Assembly (NCBI RefSeq): GCF_000423705.1
Contig: NZ_AUIM01000011.1
Location: forward strand, 248,001 to 312,000
DNA length: 64,000 nt
Direction of reading: 5' to 3'
DNA from: Stappia stellulata DSM 5886
Lineage (GTDB): Bacteria; Pseudomonadota; Alphaproteobacteria; Rhizobiales; Stappiaceae
Position numbers and translations under genes: made by a program. Below the pieces are notes generated by a model. The model saw nothing but the letters and a program-made list of their open reading frames with translations. It had not been told where the DNA came from and made no database searches. Below, one piece after another: positions 47,455-55,548 of the stretch; the stretch's first letter is position 1; every line of letters starts with the position of its first letter.

Positions 47455-48968
47455 TGGATTGCTATCTCGGCATCGACATCGGAACTTTCGAGACCAAGGG
47501 CGTGCTGGCCGACGGCCGCGGACGCATCCTGGCATCGGCGAAGCGACGGCACGATCTGATCGTGCCGCAGCCCGGCTGGGCCGAACATGACGCCGAGAAT
47601 GACTGGTGGGGCGAATTCTGCGCCGTCAGCAAGGAGCTTGTCGCCACGTCCGGCGTCGCTGCCGGCGACATCAAGGCAGTGGCGGCAAGCGGCATCGGTC
47701 CATGCATGCTTCCCGTCGACAAGGGCGGCAAGCCGCTGATGAATGCGGTGCTCTACGGCGTTGACACGCGCGCCTCGGAGGAAATCGAGGAGCTGACCGC
47801 CGAGATCGGCGAGGAGACCCTTTTCGCCGAATGCGGCAATGCCCTCACCTCGCAGTCGGTTGGCCCGAAGATCCTGTGGCTGAAGAAAAACCGGCCCGAC
47901 GTCTACGCCCGAACGCACAAGGTATTGAACTCCTCGTCCTTCCTTGTGCACCGGCTGACGGACCGTTTCGTCATCGATCACTATTCCGCGGCGTCCTCGA
48001 CCCCGCTCTACGACATCCGCACCAATCAATGGAGCGAGCGCTACGCCTTGCGCATCATCGCGCCCGAACGGCTGCCTGACCTTTTGTGGAGCACCGAGAT
48101 CGCGGGCCAAGTCACGCAACAGGCAGCACGGGAAACCGGGCTTGCAGCGGGCACGCCAGTCACGGCCGGAACGATCGATGCCGCATCGGAAGCCATCAGC
48201 GTCGGTGTGCTGGGGCGCGGCGAAATGATGATGATGTACGGCTCCAGCATGTTCATTATCCTGGTGACCGACCATCGTGTCGCGGACGGGCGGCTGTGGT
48301 ATGCGCCCTGGCTCTTCAAGGGTCAGCATGCTTGCATGTCCGGGACCTCCACCAGCGGCACGCTGACGCGCTGGTTCCAGGAGCAGTTCGCCCGCGAGCT
48401 CGAGGCCGACGATGCCCTGAGGCTGCTCGCCGAAGAAGCCCGGGCATCGCCGGTCGGCGCGAACGGGATTGTCGTGCTGCCCTATTTTTCCGGCGAACGC
48501 ACCCCGATCCACGATCCGCATGCGCGCGGTGTCATCTTCGGTCTCGATCTCACCCATACACGTGCGGACATCTATCGCGGGTTTCTCGAAGGCATTGCCT
48601 ACGGCGTGACCTCGGTGATCGAGACCTACCAGACCGCCGGGGCATCGGTGGACCGCATCGCCGCCGTCGGAGGCGGCACGAAGAATGCGGTCTGGTCGCA
48701 AGCGATTTCCGATGCGAGCGGCAAGACCCAGGACGTCGCCGCCCACACGCTTGGCGCGGCCTTCGGGAATGCCTTTCTCGCCGCCATTGCCGTCGGCGCC
48801 GCCGAACGCGGCGACATCCGGCGCTGGAACCCGGTGGAGCGGAGCATCGTCGCGGACGCGCGCAACCATGCCGTCCATCGCGCGCGCTATCGAACATTCA
48901 AGGAATTGTACGCCCGCAACAGCGATCTCATGAGGGGGACGGGGCAACGGGCGTTCGATGAAGCCTGA
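47454..48968 (+). CDS. FGGY-family carbohydrate kinase
   Basis: 504 residues, the usual FGGY length. N-terminal phosphate loop GIDIGTFETKGVLAD, then AEHDAENDWWGEF and YGVDTRASEEIEEL. The C-terminal ATP site holds GVTSVIETYQTAG and IAAVGGGTKNAVWSQAISDA. Most similar in style to xylulokinase-like or unassigned sugar kinases. Start ATG 47454 overlaps the M42 stop (TGATG); an upstream frame to 47316 lies inside M42. It probably traps the sugar imported by System C. Confidence 0.88.
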   Translation: MDCYLGIDIGTFETKGVLADGRGRILASAKRRHDLIVPQPGWAEHDAENDWWGEFCAVSKELVATSGVAAGDIKAVAASGIGPCMLPVDKGGKPLMNAVLYGVDTRASEEIEELTAEIGEETLFAECGNALTSQSVGPKILWLKKNRPDVYARTHKVLNSSSFLVHRLTDRFVIDHYSAASSTPLYDIRTNQWSERYALRIIAPERLPDLLWSTEIAGQVTQQAARETGLAAGTPVTAGTIDAASEAISVGVLGRGEMMMMYGSSMFIILVTDHRVADGRLWYAPWLFKGQHACMSGTSTSGTLTRWFQEQFARELEADDALRLLAEEARASPVGANGIVVLPYFSGERTPIHDPHARGVIFGLDLTHTRADIYRGFLEGIAYGVTSVIETYQTAGASVDRIAAVGGGTKNAVWSQAISDASGKTQDVAAHTLGAAFGNAFLAAIAVGAAERGDIRRWNPVERSIVADARNHAVHRARYRTFKELYARNSDLMRGTGQRAFDEA

Positions 48969-49022
48969 CAGGCGGCCATTCAGGTCGTCGAGGCGCGATT
49001 GATGAGTTAGAGGAGGAGTCTC

Positions 49023-50021
49023 ATGGTGTCGAAATTAGGGAAACTCACCGCCGGCGTGGCGCTTGGCGCCGCGCTGTTCCTGGGAGCGGGTGCCATCACC
49101 CAGGCTCAGGATGCCAAACACACCATCGTCACGGTGGTGAAACTGTCGGGAATTGCCTGGTTCAACCGCATGGCGGATGGGGTCGAGCAATATGCCGCCG
49201 ACACGGGCCACGACGCCACCCAGGTCGGCCCGGCCTCGGCCGATGCGGCGCTCCAGGTGCAGATGATCGAGGATCTGATCGCCCGGAAGGTCGACGCCAT
49301 CACCGTCGTCCCGAACTCCCCGGAAGCGCTGGAGCCTGTGCTCGGCAAGGCCCTCGATGCAGGGATCAAGGTCATCGGTCACGAGGCGTCGAGCCTCGAC
49401 AACATCACTTATGACGTGGAAGCCTTCGACAATGCGGCCTACGGCCGTCACCTCATGGAAGCCCTGGCGCAGGCCATGGGCGGGGAAGGCGAATATGCCG
49501 TCTTCGTCGGCCATCTGACTGCCAAGACCCACAATGAATGGGTCGACGCTGCGATTGCCTACCAGAAAGAAAAATACCCCGACATGACGCTCGTCACCGA
49601 CAAGCTGGAAAGCAACGAGCAGCAGCAGACCGCCTACCAGAAGACCAAGGAACTTCTGCGCACCTATCCGAACCTGAAGGGCATTCAGGGCTCGGCGGGC
49701 GAGGACGTCGTGGGTGCGGCCCTTGCCGCCGAAGAAGCGGGCCTCGACGGGAAGATCAAGATTGTCGGCACCAGCCTCGTCTCCGTCGCCGGACCGTATC
49801 TGGAGACCGGTGCCATCGAGATGATCTCGTTCTGGGATCCCGCCAAGGCAGGCATTGCCATGAACAAGGTCGCTTCCATGGCCATCGAGGGCAAGGACGT
49901 GACCGACGGCATGGATCTCGGCGTCGAGGGCTACAACGCGGTCAAGCTCGACGGCAAGGTGCTCTACGGTCAGGCTTGGGTCGATGTGACCACGCAAAAC
50001 ATGGGCGATTACGACTTTTAG
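49023..50021 (+). CDS. Ribose-type ABC transporter substrate-binding protein (System C)
   Basis: 332-residue periplasmic protein of the RbsB type (Peripla_BP_4). Signal peptide about residues 1-29 (LTAGVALGAALFLGAGAITQA). The motifs KHTIVTVVKLSGIAWFNRM, GPASADAALQVQMIEDLIAR and AITVVPNSPEALEPVLGKA are family-like and recall autoinducer-2/rhamnose-type binding proteins. Strong GAGGAGG ribosome site upstream. Ligand unknown; likely a free or substituted pentose, hexose or polyol. Confidence 0.9.
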   Translation: MVSKLGKLTAGVALGAALFLGAGAITQAQDAKHTIVTVVKLSGIAWFNRMADGVEQYAADTGHDATQVGPASADAALQVQMIEDLIARKVDAITVVPNSPEALEPVLGKALDAGIKVIGHEASSLDNITYDVEAFDNAAYGRHLMEALAQAMGGEGEYAVFVGHLTAKTHNEWVDAAIAYQKEKYPDMTLVTDKLESNEQQQTAYQKTKELLRTYPNLKGIQGSAGEDVVGAALAAEEAGLDGKIKIVGTSLVSVAGPYLETGAIEMISFWDPAKAGIAMNKVASMAIEGKDVTDGMDLGVEGYNAVKLDGKVLYGQAWVDVTTQNMGDYDF

Positions 50022-50082
50022 GGCCCGGGTCTCGTCGCCATGACCGGAAGCGGAAGACATCCCGCGTCGGCTTGCCGTCACG

Positions 50083-50150
50083 GGTCCGGGGCCACCGGAC
50101 CGCAACCCGTTTTCCGCTCCCCCTACCGCCGGGCCGACCTGCCCGGCGGT
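50083..50150 (+). repeat. Two perfect hairpins between binding-protein and ATPase genes
   Basis: Hairpin 1: GGTCCGG (50083-50089) / CCGGACC (50095-50101), 5-nt loop. Hairpin 2: ACCGCCGGGC (50125-50134) / GCCCGGCGGT (50141-50150), 6-nt loop. They lie in the 155-bp gap after the binding-protein gene and have no T run. Such intercistronic structures usually raise the binding-protein level by partial termination or by protecting the upstream mRNA (as known downstream of malE). Confidence 0.55.
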
Positions 50151-50176
50151 CTTGCCTGAACACAAGAGATCTGCGC

Positions 50177-51691
50177 ATGAACGACGAAGCGAGCGGCAGC
50201 ACGCCCATCCTGCAGATGCAAGATATTCGCAAGGCCTATGGATCCGTGCGTGTGCTGGAGGACGTCAGTCTCGAACTTGGGGCAGGCGAGGTGCGCTGTC
50301 TGGCCGGCGAAAACGGATCCGGCAAATCAACGCTGATCAAGGTTCTATCCGGCGTTGTGAGGGCGGATGCAGGCCAGGTACGGCTGCACGGCCGCCGTTT
50401 GAGCAGCGATCCGATGGCTGCCATTGCGGCCGGACTGTCGGTCATCTATCAGGACTTTTCCCTTTTTCCCAATCTGTCTGTTTGGGAAAACATCGGATTC
50501 CTGCGCTCCGTGACCTGTGAAGACGTGTTTCACCGACGTGGCGCGCGCCGTCGGCTTGCGGTCGACACACTCCGCCGCATGCAGGTGGACATCGATCCGG
50601 ACACACCGGTGGAAATGCTGCCTGTCGCGTCGAAGCAACTGGTCGCCATCGCCCGCGCCCTGGCCAATCAGGCCCGCATTATCGTCATGGACGAACCGAC
50701 GACCGCCCTCACCCGGAGCGAGGTCGCGCATCTTCTCGATATCGTCGAAACCCTGAAAAAGGACGGCGTTTCGTTTCTCTTCGTCAGCCACAAGATCGAG
50801 GAAGTCTTCGCGGTTTGTGACACGGTTACGGTTCTGCGCGACGGCTCCGTGGTGATGGAAGGTCCGATCGGGGCATTCGATGCCGGGCGTCTTGTGGAGG
50901 CCATGACCGGACGCTCCGTCGACAGCCAGCGCCTGCCGCGCGAGCAATCCCCGCCGCAGCCTCCCTTCCTCGAGGTCTCCGGTCTCGGCCGGCGCGGAGA
51001 GTTCGTTGACGTGAACCTCGCCTTGCGACCGGGCGAAATCGTCTCGGTGGTCGGACTGCTCGGCTCGGGTCGCACGGAGCTTGCGCAAACCCTGTTCGGC
51101 TACATGAAACCGGACGCGGGCCGCATCGAGATCGACGGCAAGCCGGTCGCATTCGGCGACCAGACCAGCGCCATCGCCCACGGAATTGCCTATGTGCCGG
51201 AAGACCGATTGACGGAGGGACTGTTTCTCAGTCAGTCGATTGCCGACAATATAACCGTTTCCAGCCTCGGCAAATCGACCTCCTTCGGCATTCTCGGCGC
51301 CGCCGCACTGCTGCAGCGCGCGCGTGCGGCGGTGCAGAACCTGCGGATCAAGACGCCCGACGTCACGCCCGCGGTCGCAACGCTTTCGGGTGGCAACCAG
51401 CAACGCGTCGTCCTTGCACGCTGGATGGAGCACGATCCCAAACTGCTCATCCTCAACGGACCGACCGTCGGAGTTGATGTCGGCTCGAAGCGGGACATTC
51501 ATGAGTTGCTGGTTTCGCTCAGTCGCAGCGGCACCTCGGTCATGGTCGTAACGGACGACATTCCCGAAGCGATTGCATTGTCGGACCGCATTCTGGTGAT
51601 GGTGCGCGGTCGCATCACCGCGAGCTTCGACGCCGCCGCCGTGGATGAAGATACGCTTTACAACGAAGTCATCAGGGAGGACCGGACATGA
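50177..51691 (+). CDS. Ribose-type ABC transporter ATPase (two domains, System C)
   Basis: 504 residues, RbsA type with tandem ATPase domains. Domain 1 has Walker A GENGSGKST and Walker B IIVMDEPTTALT. Domain 2 has the family GLLGSGRTE in place of Walker A, signature LSGGNQQRVVLARWM, and LLILNGPTVGVDVGSK where Walker B plus catalytic Glu (LDEPT) is usual. So domain 2 likely binds but hydrolyses poorly. Start ATG 50177; the open frame back to 49538 overlaps the binding-protein gene. The stop overlaps permease 2. Confidence 0.92.
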   Translation: MNDEASGSTPILQMQDIRKAYGSVRVLEDVSLELGAGEVRCLAGENGSGKSTLIKVLSGVVRADAGQVRLHGRRLSSDPMAAIAAGLSVIYQDFSLFPNLSVWENIGFLRSVTCEDVFHRRGARRRLAVDTLRRMQVDIDPDTPVEMLPVASKQLVAIARALANQARIIVMDEPTTALTRSEVAHLLDIVETLKKDGVSFLFVSHKIEEVFAVCDTVTVLRDGSVVMEGPIGAFDAGRLVEAMTGRSVDSQRLPREQSPPQPPFLEVSGLGRRGEFVDVNLALRPGEIVSVVGLLGSGRTELAQTLFGYMKPDAGRIEIDGKPVAFGDQTSAIAHGIAYVPEDRLTEGLFLSQSIADNITVSSLGKSTSFGILGAAALLQRARAAVQNLRIKTPDVTPAVATLSGGNQQRVVLARWMEHDPKLLILNGPTVGVDVGSKRDIHELLVSLSRSGTSVMVVTDDIPEAIALSDRILVMVRGRITASFDAAAVDEDTLYNEVIREDRT

Positions 51692-52704
51692 GCCCGCTTG
51701 CCCGCATCGTTGCCACACCGCAGGGCATCGTGTTCCTCGTCGCAGTGCTTTTCGCGCTGGTGCTCGGGTTTCTCAATCCGGCCTTCTTCACCCCCTCCAC
51801 CCTGCTCGATCTTGCGCGCAACGGCCTCGTTACCGGCATTTTCGCACTCAGCGTGATGTTGGTGCTGGCGTCGGGCGGCATCGATGTGTCGCACACAGCG
51901 ATCGGCGCCTTCGCCATGTACGCAACGATGAAGATCGTTCTCGGCATCGACATGGACCTGCCGATCATCGCCTATTTTGCTGTTGCGGCCATCATCGGCG
52001 CCGGTCTCGGCCTGATCAACGGCGTGTTGATCGGCGGGCTCGGGCTCAACACGCTGATCGTCACGCTTGGAACGCTGTCCTTCTTTCGGGGGGCCCTACT
52101 CACCTTTCTCGGCACGACCTACATCACGTCGGTGCCGCGCGAGGTGATCGATTTCTCGCGCACCATCCTGATCCGCATCGAGAACGGTGTCGGCCAGATG
52201 GTGTCGCTTCCGGCCTCTTTCCTCGTTTTGGTCGCGATCACGATCGCGCTCTCGATCGTCATGAACTTCACCATGTTCGGGCGAAAGGTCTATGCAATCG
52301 GGGGGTCGGAAGAGGCGGCCCAGCGCATCGGCATTCGCATCAAGCGGGTCAAGGTGCTGATCTATGTGATCGCCGGGGCCATAGCCGGGCTTGCCGGCAT
52401 GACGCATGTCACGCTCTCGCGCATGGCGAACCCGTTCGATCTCGTCGGCATGGAGCTCAATGTCATCGCCGCGGTCGTGCTGGGCGGGGCCCGTATCACC
52501 GGGGGGCACGGCACGGTGCTCGGGACCCTTCTCGGCGTTTTCGTGATTACCATGATCAACACGACGCTTCTGATGGCTGGCGTCCCGTCCTATTGGCAGA
52601 AATTCGTCATCGGCTGCCTGATCATCCTTGGCACGGGCTTGCCCATTGTTTTCGACCGTCTTGCAAAGTATCGCCGGCGCATGGCCCGCCCCTTGAATGC
52701 CTGA
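51688..52704 (+). CDS. Ribose-type ABC transporter permease 2 (System C)
   Basis: 338-residue RbsC-like permease with the membrane motif LASGGIDVSHTAIGAFAMYA; GRKVYAIGGSEEAAQRIGIR is the coupling region, and VLGGARITGGHGTVLGTLLG the C-terminal motif. It overlaps the ATPase gene by four bases (ATGA). With the permease at 45374 it makes a heteromeric pair, as in LsrCD-type importers, rather than the RbsC homodimer. It closes System C. Confidence 0.91.
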   Translation: MSPLARIVATPQGIVFLVAVLFALVLGFLNPAFFTPSTLLDLARNGLVTGIFALSVMLVLASGGIDVSHTAIGAFAMYATMKIVLGIDMDLPIIAYFAVAAIIGAGLGLINGVLIGGLGLNTLIVTLGTLSFFRGALLTFLGTTYITSVPREVIDFSRTILIRIENGVGQMVSLPASFLVLVAITIALSIVMNFTMFGRKVYAIGGSEEAAQRIGIRIKRVKVLIYVIAGAIAGLAGMTHVTLSRMANPFDLVGMELNVIAAVVLGGARITGGHGTVLGTLLGVFVITMINTTLLMAGVPSYWQKFVIGCLIILGTGLPIVFDRLAKYRRRMARPLNA

Positions 52705-53017
52705 TCGCGATTTCGGGGCATTTCTCCCACCAAGGATCCGGCAGCGTCGCCGGTTCCGGGAGCGAGCGCATGACGCCTCATGGCGACCGCGCCGGGCGGC
52801 TTCCGCGTCGTCCGGCCTGCGTCGGAGGCCGAATCCGGCCGCGCCCTCAGGATTAGGCGGGCGAGCAGCAGGCTGGTGCGGACGACGGACATTCGACGCG
52901 TCACGAAGCGCCCTGCCTTTGAGAAGCGATTTGCCGGACCTGTCGCGTTGCACGATGGCGTCAATATGCGGATGCTGACGACTGCGCCGGAATGCCGCAG
53001 CGTGAACGGGGATTGGA
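52705..53017. other. Non-coding stretch after System C
   Basis: 313 bp with no gene I can support. Two short forward frames (52697-52978, 52780-53037) are compositionally poor, Arg-rich and lack ribosome sites. A small hairpin CCGGC/GCCGG near 52738-52753 could end the System C transcript but lacks a T run. Confidence 0.45.
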
Positions 53018-53854
53018 ATGAATCGGTCGGAAAATGACAGGCGCGACAAGGTTCCGATCTCCGGGGGGCCGGTTCAAGTTTATCTGCTGCGCGATGCCGA
53101 TCCCGCCTTCGATGCGCTGGAGGAGCGCTGGCGCGGGACGCTGTCGCCGGCGGAGCGTGACCGGGCCGGCCGCTATCGCTTTCCCCGCCATGCGCGGCAG
53201 TCCAGGCTCGCCCATGCCCTGAAACGCCATGCACTCTCATGGCATCTTCCTAGGATCGCGCCGGCGGACTGGCGGTTCGAGTTGACCGATCACGGCAAGC
53301 CATATGTGGCGGGTGCCGCCGATGCGCCGGTGTTCAACCTGTCGCACAGCGACGGCATGATCGCGCTTGCCGTGGCGCCGCCCAACGGAGCCGGCCCGTG
53401 TCTCGGCGTCGATGTCGAGGCAATGAACCGCACGGTGTCGGAAGGGGTGGCGGAGCGGTTTTTCGCGGCCCGCGAGGTGGCGGACCTGCGGGCGTTGCCG
53501 AACCACGCCCGCGAAGAACGCTTCTTCGCGCTTTGGGCGCTGAAGGAGAGCTATATTAAGGCGGTGGGGCTCGGGCTTGGCATCCCGCTCGACAGTTTCG
53601 CCTTTCGCTTCACGGGCGCGGATCGGCGGTCGCTGTCGTTTCGCGCCGACCGCGAGGAACGGCCCGAAGACTGGGCGTTCCGCCAGACGGTCGTGCCCCG
53701 ACCCGGAGGCGGCGGGCACAGTCTCGCGCTTGCTTGCGGGATGGACGATCAGGTGTCGCGGATGGAAGTCGCCGTCAATGAAATCACGCCCGACGGAGAG
53801 GCAAGGCCGCAGGCCGTGCGATGGTTGCGCACAAGCGCTGCGACGGGAGCATGA
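53018..53854 (+). CDS. 4'-phosphopantetheinyl transferase, Sfp type
   Basis: 278 residues. Transfers the phosphopantetheine arm of CoA to carrier proteins. Signature motifs: TDHGKPYV, FNLSHSDGMIALAV, LGVDVEAMNR (Mg-binding Asp and Glu) and FFALWALKESYIKAVGLGL. The length is of the Sfp/AcpT-II class, not AcpS. No NRPS, PKS or siderophore gene is in the window, so its carrier protein is unknown; stand-alone copies often serve a distant cluster or a reductase. It is convergent with the peroxiredoxin gene. Confidence 0.9.
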   Translation: MNRSENDRRDKVPISGGPVQVYLLRDADPAFDALEERWRGTLSPAERDRAGRYRFPRHARQSRLAHALKRHALSWHLPRIAPADWRFELTDHGKPYVAGAADAPVFNLSHSDGMIALAVAPPNGAGPCLGVDVEAMNRTVSEGVAERFFAAREVADLRALPNHAREERFFALWALKESYIKAVGLGLGIPLDSFAFRFTGADRRSLSFRADREERPEDWAFRQTVVPRPGGGGHSLALACGMDDQVSRMEVAVNEITPDGEARPQAVRWLRTSAATGA

Positions 53855-53893
53855 GCGCGCCGGCGATCCGGCGCGCCCTCGGGTCATGACCCG
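53855..53893. terminator. Paired hairpins between convergent Sfp and peroxiredoxin genes
   Basis: GCGCGCCGG (53855-53863) / CCGGCGCGC (53868-53876) with a CGAT tetraloop is directly followed by the 14-bp perfect palindrome CGGGTCATGACCCG (53880-53893). They fill almost the whole 42-bp gap between the two stop codons, so a bidirectional terminator role is likely despite the lack of T runs. Confidence 0.5.
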
Positions 53894-53896
53894 GTA

Positions 53897-54523
53897 TCAG
53901 ACTTCGGTCAGGCGCAGGTAGGAGCGGACCTCGTCCCACCCTTGCGGGAAGATGTCCTTGGCCTGTTCGTTGCTGATCGACGGCGGAATGATGACCTTGT
54001 CGCCGGGACGCCAGTCGGCCGGCGTCGCGACGCGCTTGGCATCGCCCAGCTGCAGTGCATCGATCACGCGCAGGATCTCGTCGAAGTTCCGGCCGACCGA
54101 CATCGGATAGGTCATGGTCAGGCGGATCTTCTTGTTCGGGTCGATGATGAAGACGGAACGCACGGCCGCCGTCTCGCTTTCCGACGGGTGGATCATCTCG
54201 TAGAGCTTGGCGATCTTCAGATCCGGGTCCGCGACGATCGGGAAGGTCAGGCTGGTGTTCTGGGTGTCGTTGACGTCCAGGATCCAGGTCTTGTGCTCTT
54301 CCACAGTGTCGGTCGACAGGCCGATCGGCTTGGTGTTGCGCTTGGCGAACTCGTCGGCAAGCTGCGCGGTGCGGCCCATCTCGGTTGTGCAGACGGGCGT
54401 ATAGTCGGCCGGGTGGCTGAAGAAGAACGCCCAGCTGTCGCCGATCCAGTCGTGAAAGTTGATCTTGCCGTTGGTCGTCTCGACGTCGAAGTTCGGGGCG
54501 GTTGAACCGATCGTGAGGGTCAT
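53897..54523 (-). CDS. 1-Cys peroxiredoxin (Prx6 type)
   Basis: 208 residues. Reduces peroxides through the peroxidatic Cys in PADYTPVCTTEMG. The PVCTTE motif and the long C-terminal domain (FDEILRVIDALQLGDAKRVATPADW) mark the Prx6/1-Cys class. The start ATG 54523 has AGGAG six to seven bases upstream; the frame extends to 54655 without support. Monocistronic: a terminator-like hairpin separates it from the upstream aromatic operon, so it has its own promoter, near the TATATA at about 54556-54561. Confidence 0.92.
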   Translation of the reverse strand: MTLTIGSTAPNFDVETTNGKINFHDWIGDSWAFFFSHPADYTPVCTTEMGRTAQLADEFAKRNTKPIGLSTDTVEEHKTWILDVNDTQNTSLTFPIVADPDLKIAKLYEMIHPSESETAAVRSVFIIDPNKKIRLTMTYPMSVGRNFDEILRVIDALQLGDAKRVATPADWRPGDKVIIPPSISNEQAKDIFPQGWDEVRSYLRLTEV

Positions 54524-54600
54524 GGGCATCTCCTGAAAGTTTAATTTCGTAACACCGTATATAGGTGGCCGGGCAGGCGGACGGCATTGCGCGAAATCGT

Positions 54601-54632
54601 CACAGCCCCGGCGCGTCCGCACCGGGGCTGTG
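54601..54632 (-). terminator. Hairpin ending the homogentisate operon
   Basis: Perfect 11-bp stem CACAGCCCCGG (54601-54611) / CCGGGGCTGTG (54622-54632) with a 10-nt loop, 39 bases past the VOC gene stop. On the minus strand the stem is followed by ACGATTTCG. Next to it is a run of nine G (54635-54643). It best fits a terminator or 3'-end stabiliser of the reverse aromatic operon. Confidence 0.6.
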
Positions 54633-54670
54633 GAGGGGGGGGGCGCTAGGTGCATGCATCCGGTCGGATG

Positions 54671-55222
54671 TCAGGCCGTGCCGTCCTTCTTCAGCTCCTT
54701 GGCATGCAGCCAGGCGGCATGCTGGGGCGCGCGTTTGGTCTTGGACCATTCTTCCAGCATGTCCCATTTTACCGCGTCGAGCTTCTTGAGCATCTCGTCT
54801 TCCGCCGGGTCCGGGCAGGCCAGTTCCACACGGTGCCCGTTCGGATCGAAGAAATAGATGGAATGGAACAGCGAGTGATCGGTGACGCCCAGCACCTCGA
54901 TGCCGTTCTTTTCCAGCTTTTCCTTGTAGGCGATCAGCGTGTCGCGGTCCTTCACCTTGAAGGCGATATGCTGCACCCATTCCGGCGTGTTGGGATCCCT
55001 GCCCATTTCCGGCTTGGTCGGCAGTTCGAAGAACGCGAGAACGTTGTCGTTCCCGGCGTCGAGAAAGACATGCATGTAGGGATCCGGCTCATGGGTGGAG
55101 GGCACTTTGTCCTCCGCAATCGCCAGAACGAAATCCATGTTCAGGTTGTCGACATACCAGTTCACCGTTTCCTTGGCGTCCTTGCAGCGGTAGGCGACGT
55201 GGTGGATCTGCTCGATTTTCAT
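54671..55222 (-). CDS. VOC-superfamily protein (glyoxalase/extradiol dioxygenase-like)
   Basis: 183 residues with a vicinal-oxygen-chelate fold: IEQIHHVAYRCKDAKETVNW, VQHIAFKV and YFFDPNGHRVEL supply candidate metal ligands (His, His, Glu). It is too short for 4-hydroxyphenylpyruvate dioxygenase (about 350 residues). It is the last gene of the homogentisate operon and lies about 106 bp after the DUF2783 gene. A lyase, isomerase or dioxygenase role in aromatic breakdown is inferred from context only. Confidence 0.82.
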   Translation of the reverse strand: MKIEQIHHVAYRCKDAKETVNWYVDNLNMDFVLAIAEDKVPSTHEPDPYMHVFLDAGNDNVLAFFELPTKPEMGRDPNTPEWVQHIAFKVKDRDTLIAYKEKLEKNGIEVLGVTDHSLFHSIYFFDPNGHRVELACPDPAEDEMLKKLDAVKWDMLEEWSKTKRAPQHAAWLHAKELKKDGTA

Positions 55223-55328
55223 GGGTGGTCCTTTCAGGTCCGTGTCGGTGAAGGAACGCCCCGTCCGCGTTCGTGCAGAAGCCCTGTGCGGCGGTTCGGC
55301 CCTCTCCTTCCGGCCCGCCGGCGGGCGG

Positions 55329-55538
55329 TTATCGTTCCGGCAGCGCCGCCTCGAGCGCCGCGCGGATCGTGTCTCGGTCGCCGACGTGATTGGCGAGGAT
55401 CAGGACGAGACGCGCGTTGAGCGCCTCGCTGTCTTCCCGGCTCAGCCCCTCATGGGCGGCCAGCAGTTCGGCGTAGAAGCCGTCGGGATCCTTGATGTTG
55501 GGCTCAAGCGTGAGCGTGCCGTGTGTCGGTGCTGTCAT
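55329..55538 (-). CDS. DUF2783 small protein
   Basis: 69 residues. It matches the DUF2783 pattern: LEPNIKDPDGFYAELLAAHEG, then ARLVLILANHVGD. Function unknown. It sits 10 bases after the FAD monooxygenase gene, a pairing I know from other alphaproteobacteria, which suggests a subunit or accessory role for that enzyme. A 14-bp palindrome (GCCCGCCGGCGGGC, 55313-55326) follows its stop. Confidence 0.78.
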   Translation of the reverse strand: MTAPTHGTLTLEPNIKDPDGFYAELLAAHEGLSREDSEALNARLVLILANHVGDRDTIRAALEAALPER

Positions 55539-55548
55539 GATGCGCTCC

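Noticed and set aside
52697-53037. Two short forward frames after System C
   Set aside because: Arg-rich, no ribosome site, no recognisable pattern; treated as non-coding.
54635-54643. Run of nine G (and a run of C near 8110-8117) as possible phase-variable tracts
   Set aside because: Both lie between genes, not inside a coding start or promoter spacer that would switch expression; probably chance or hairpin flank.
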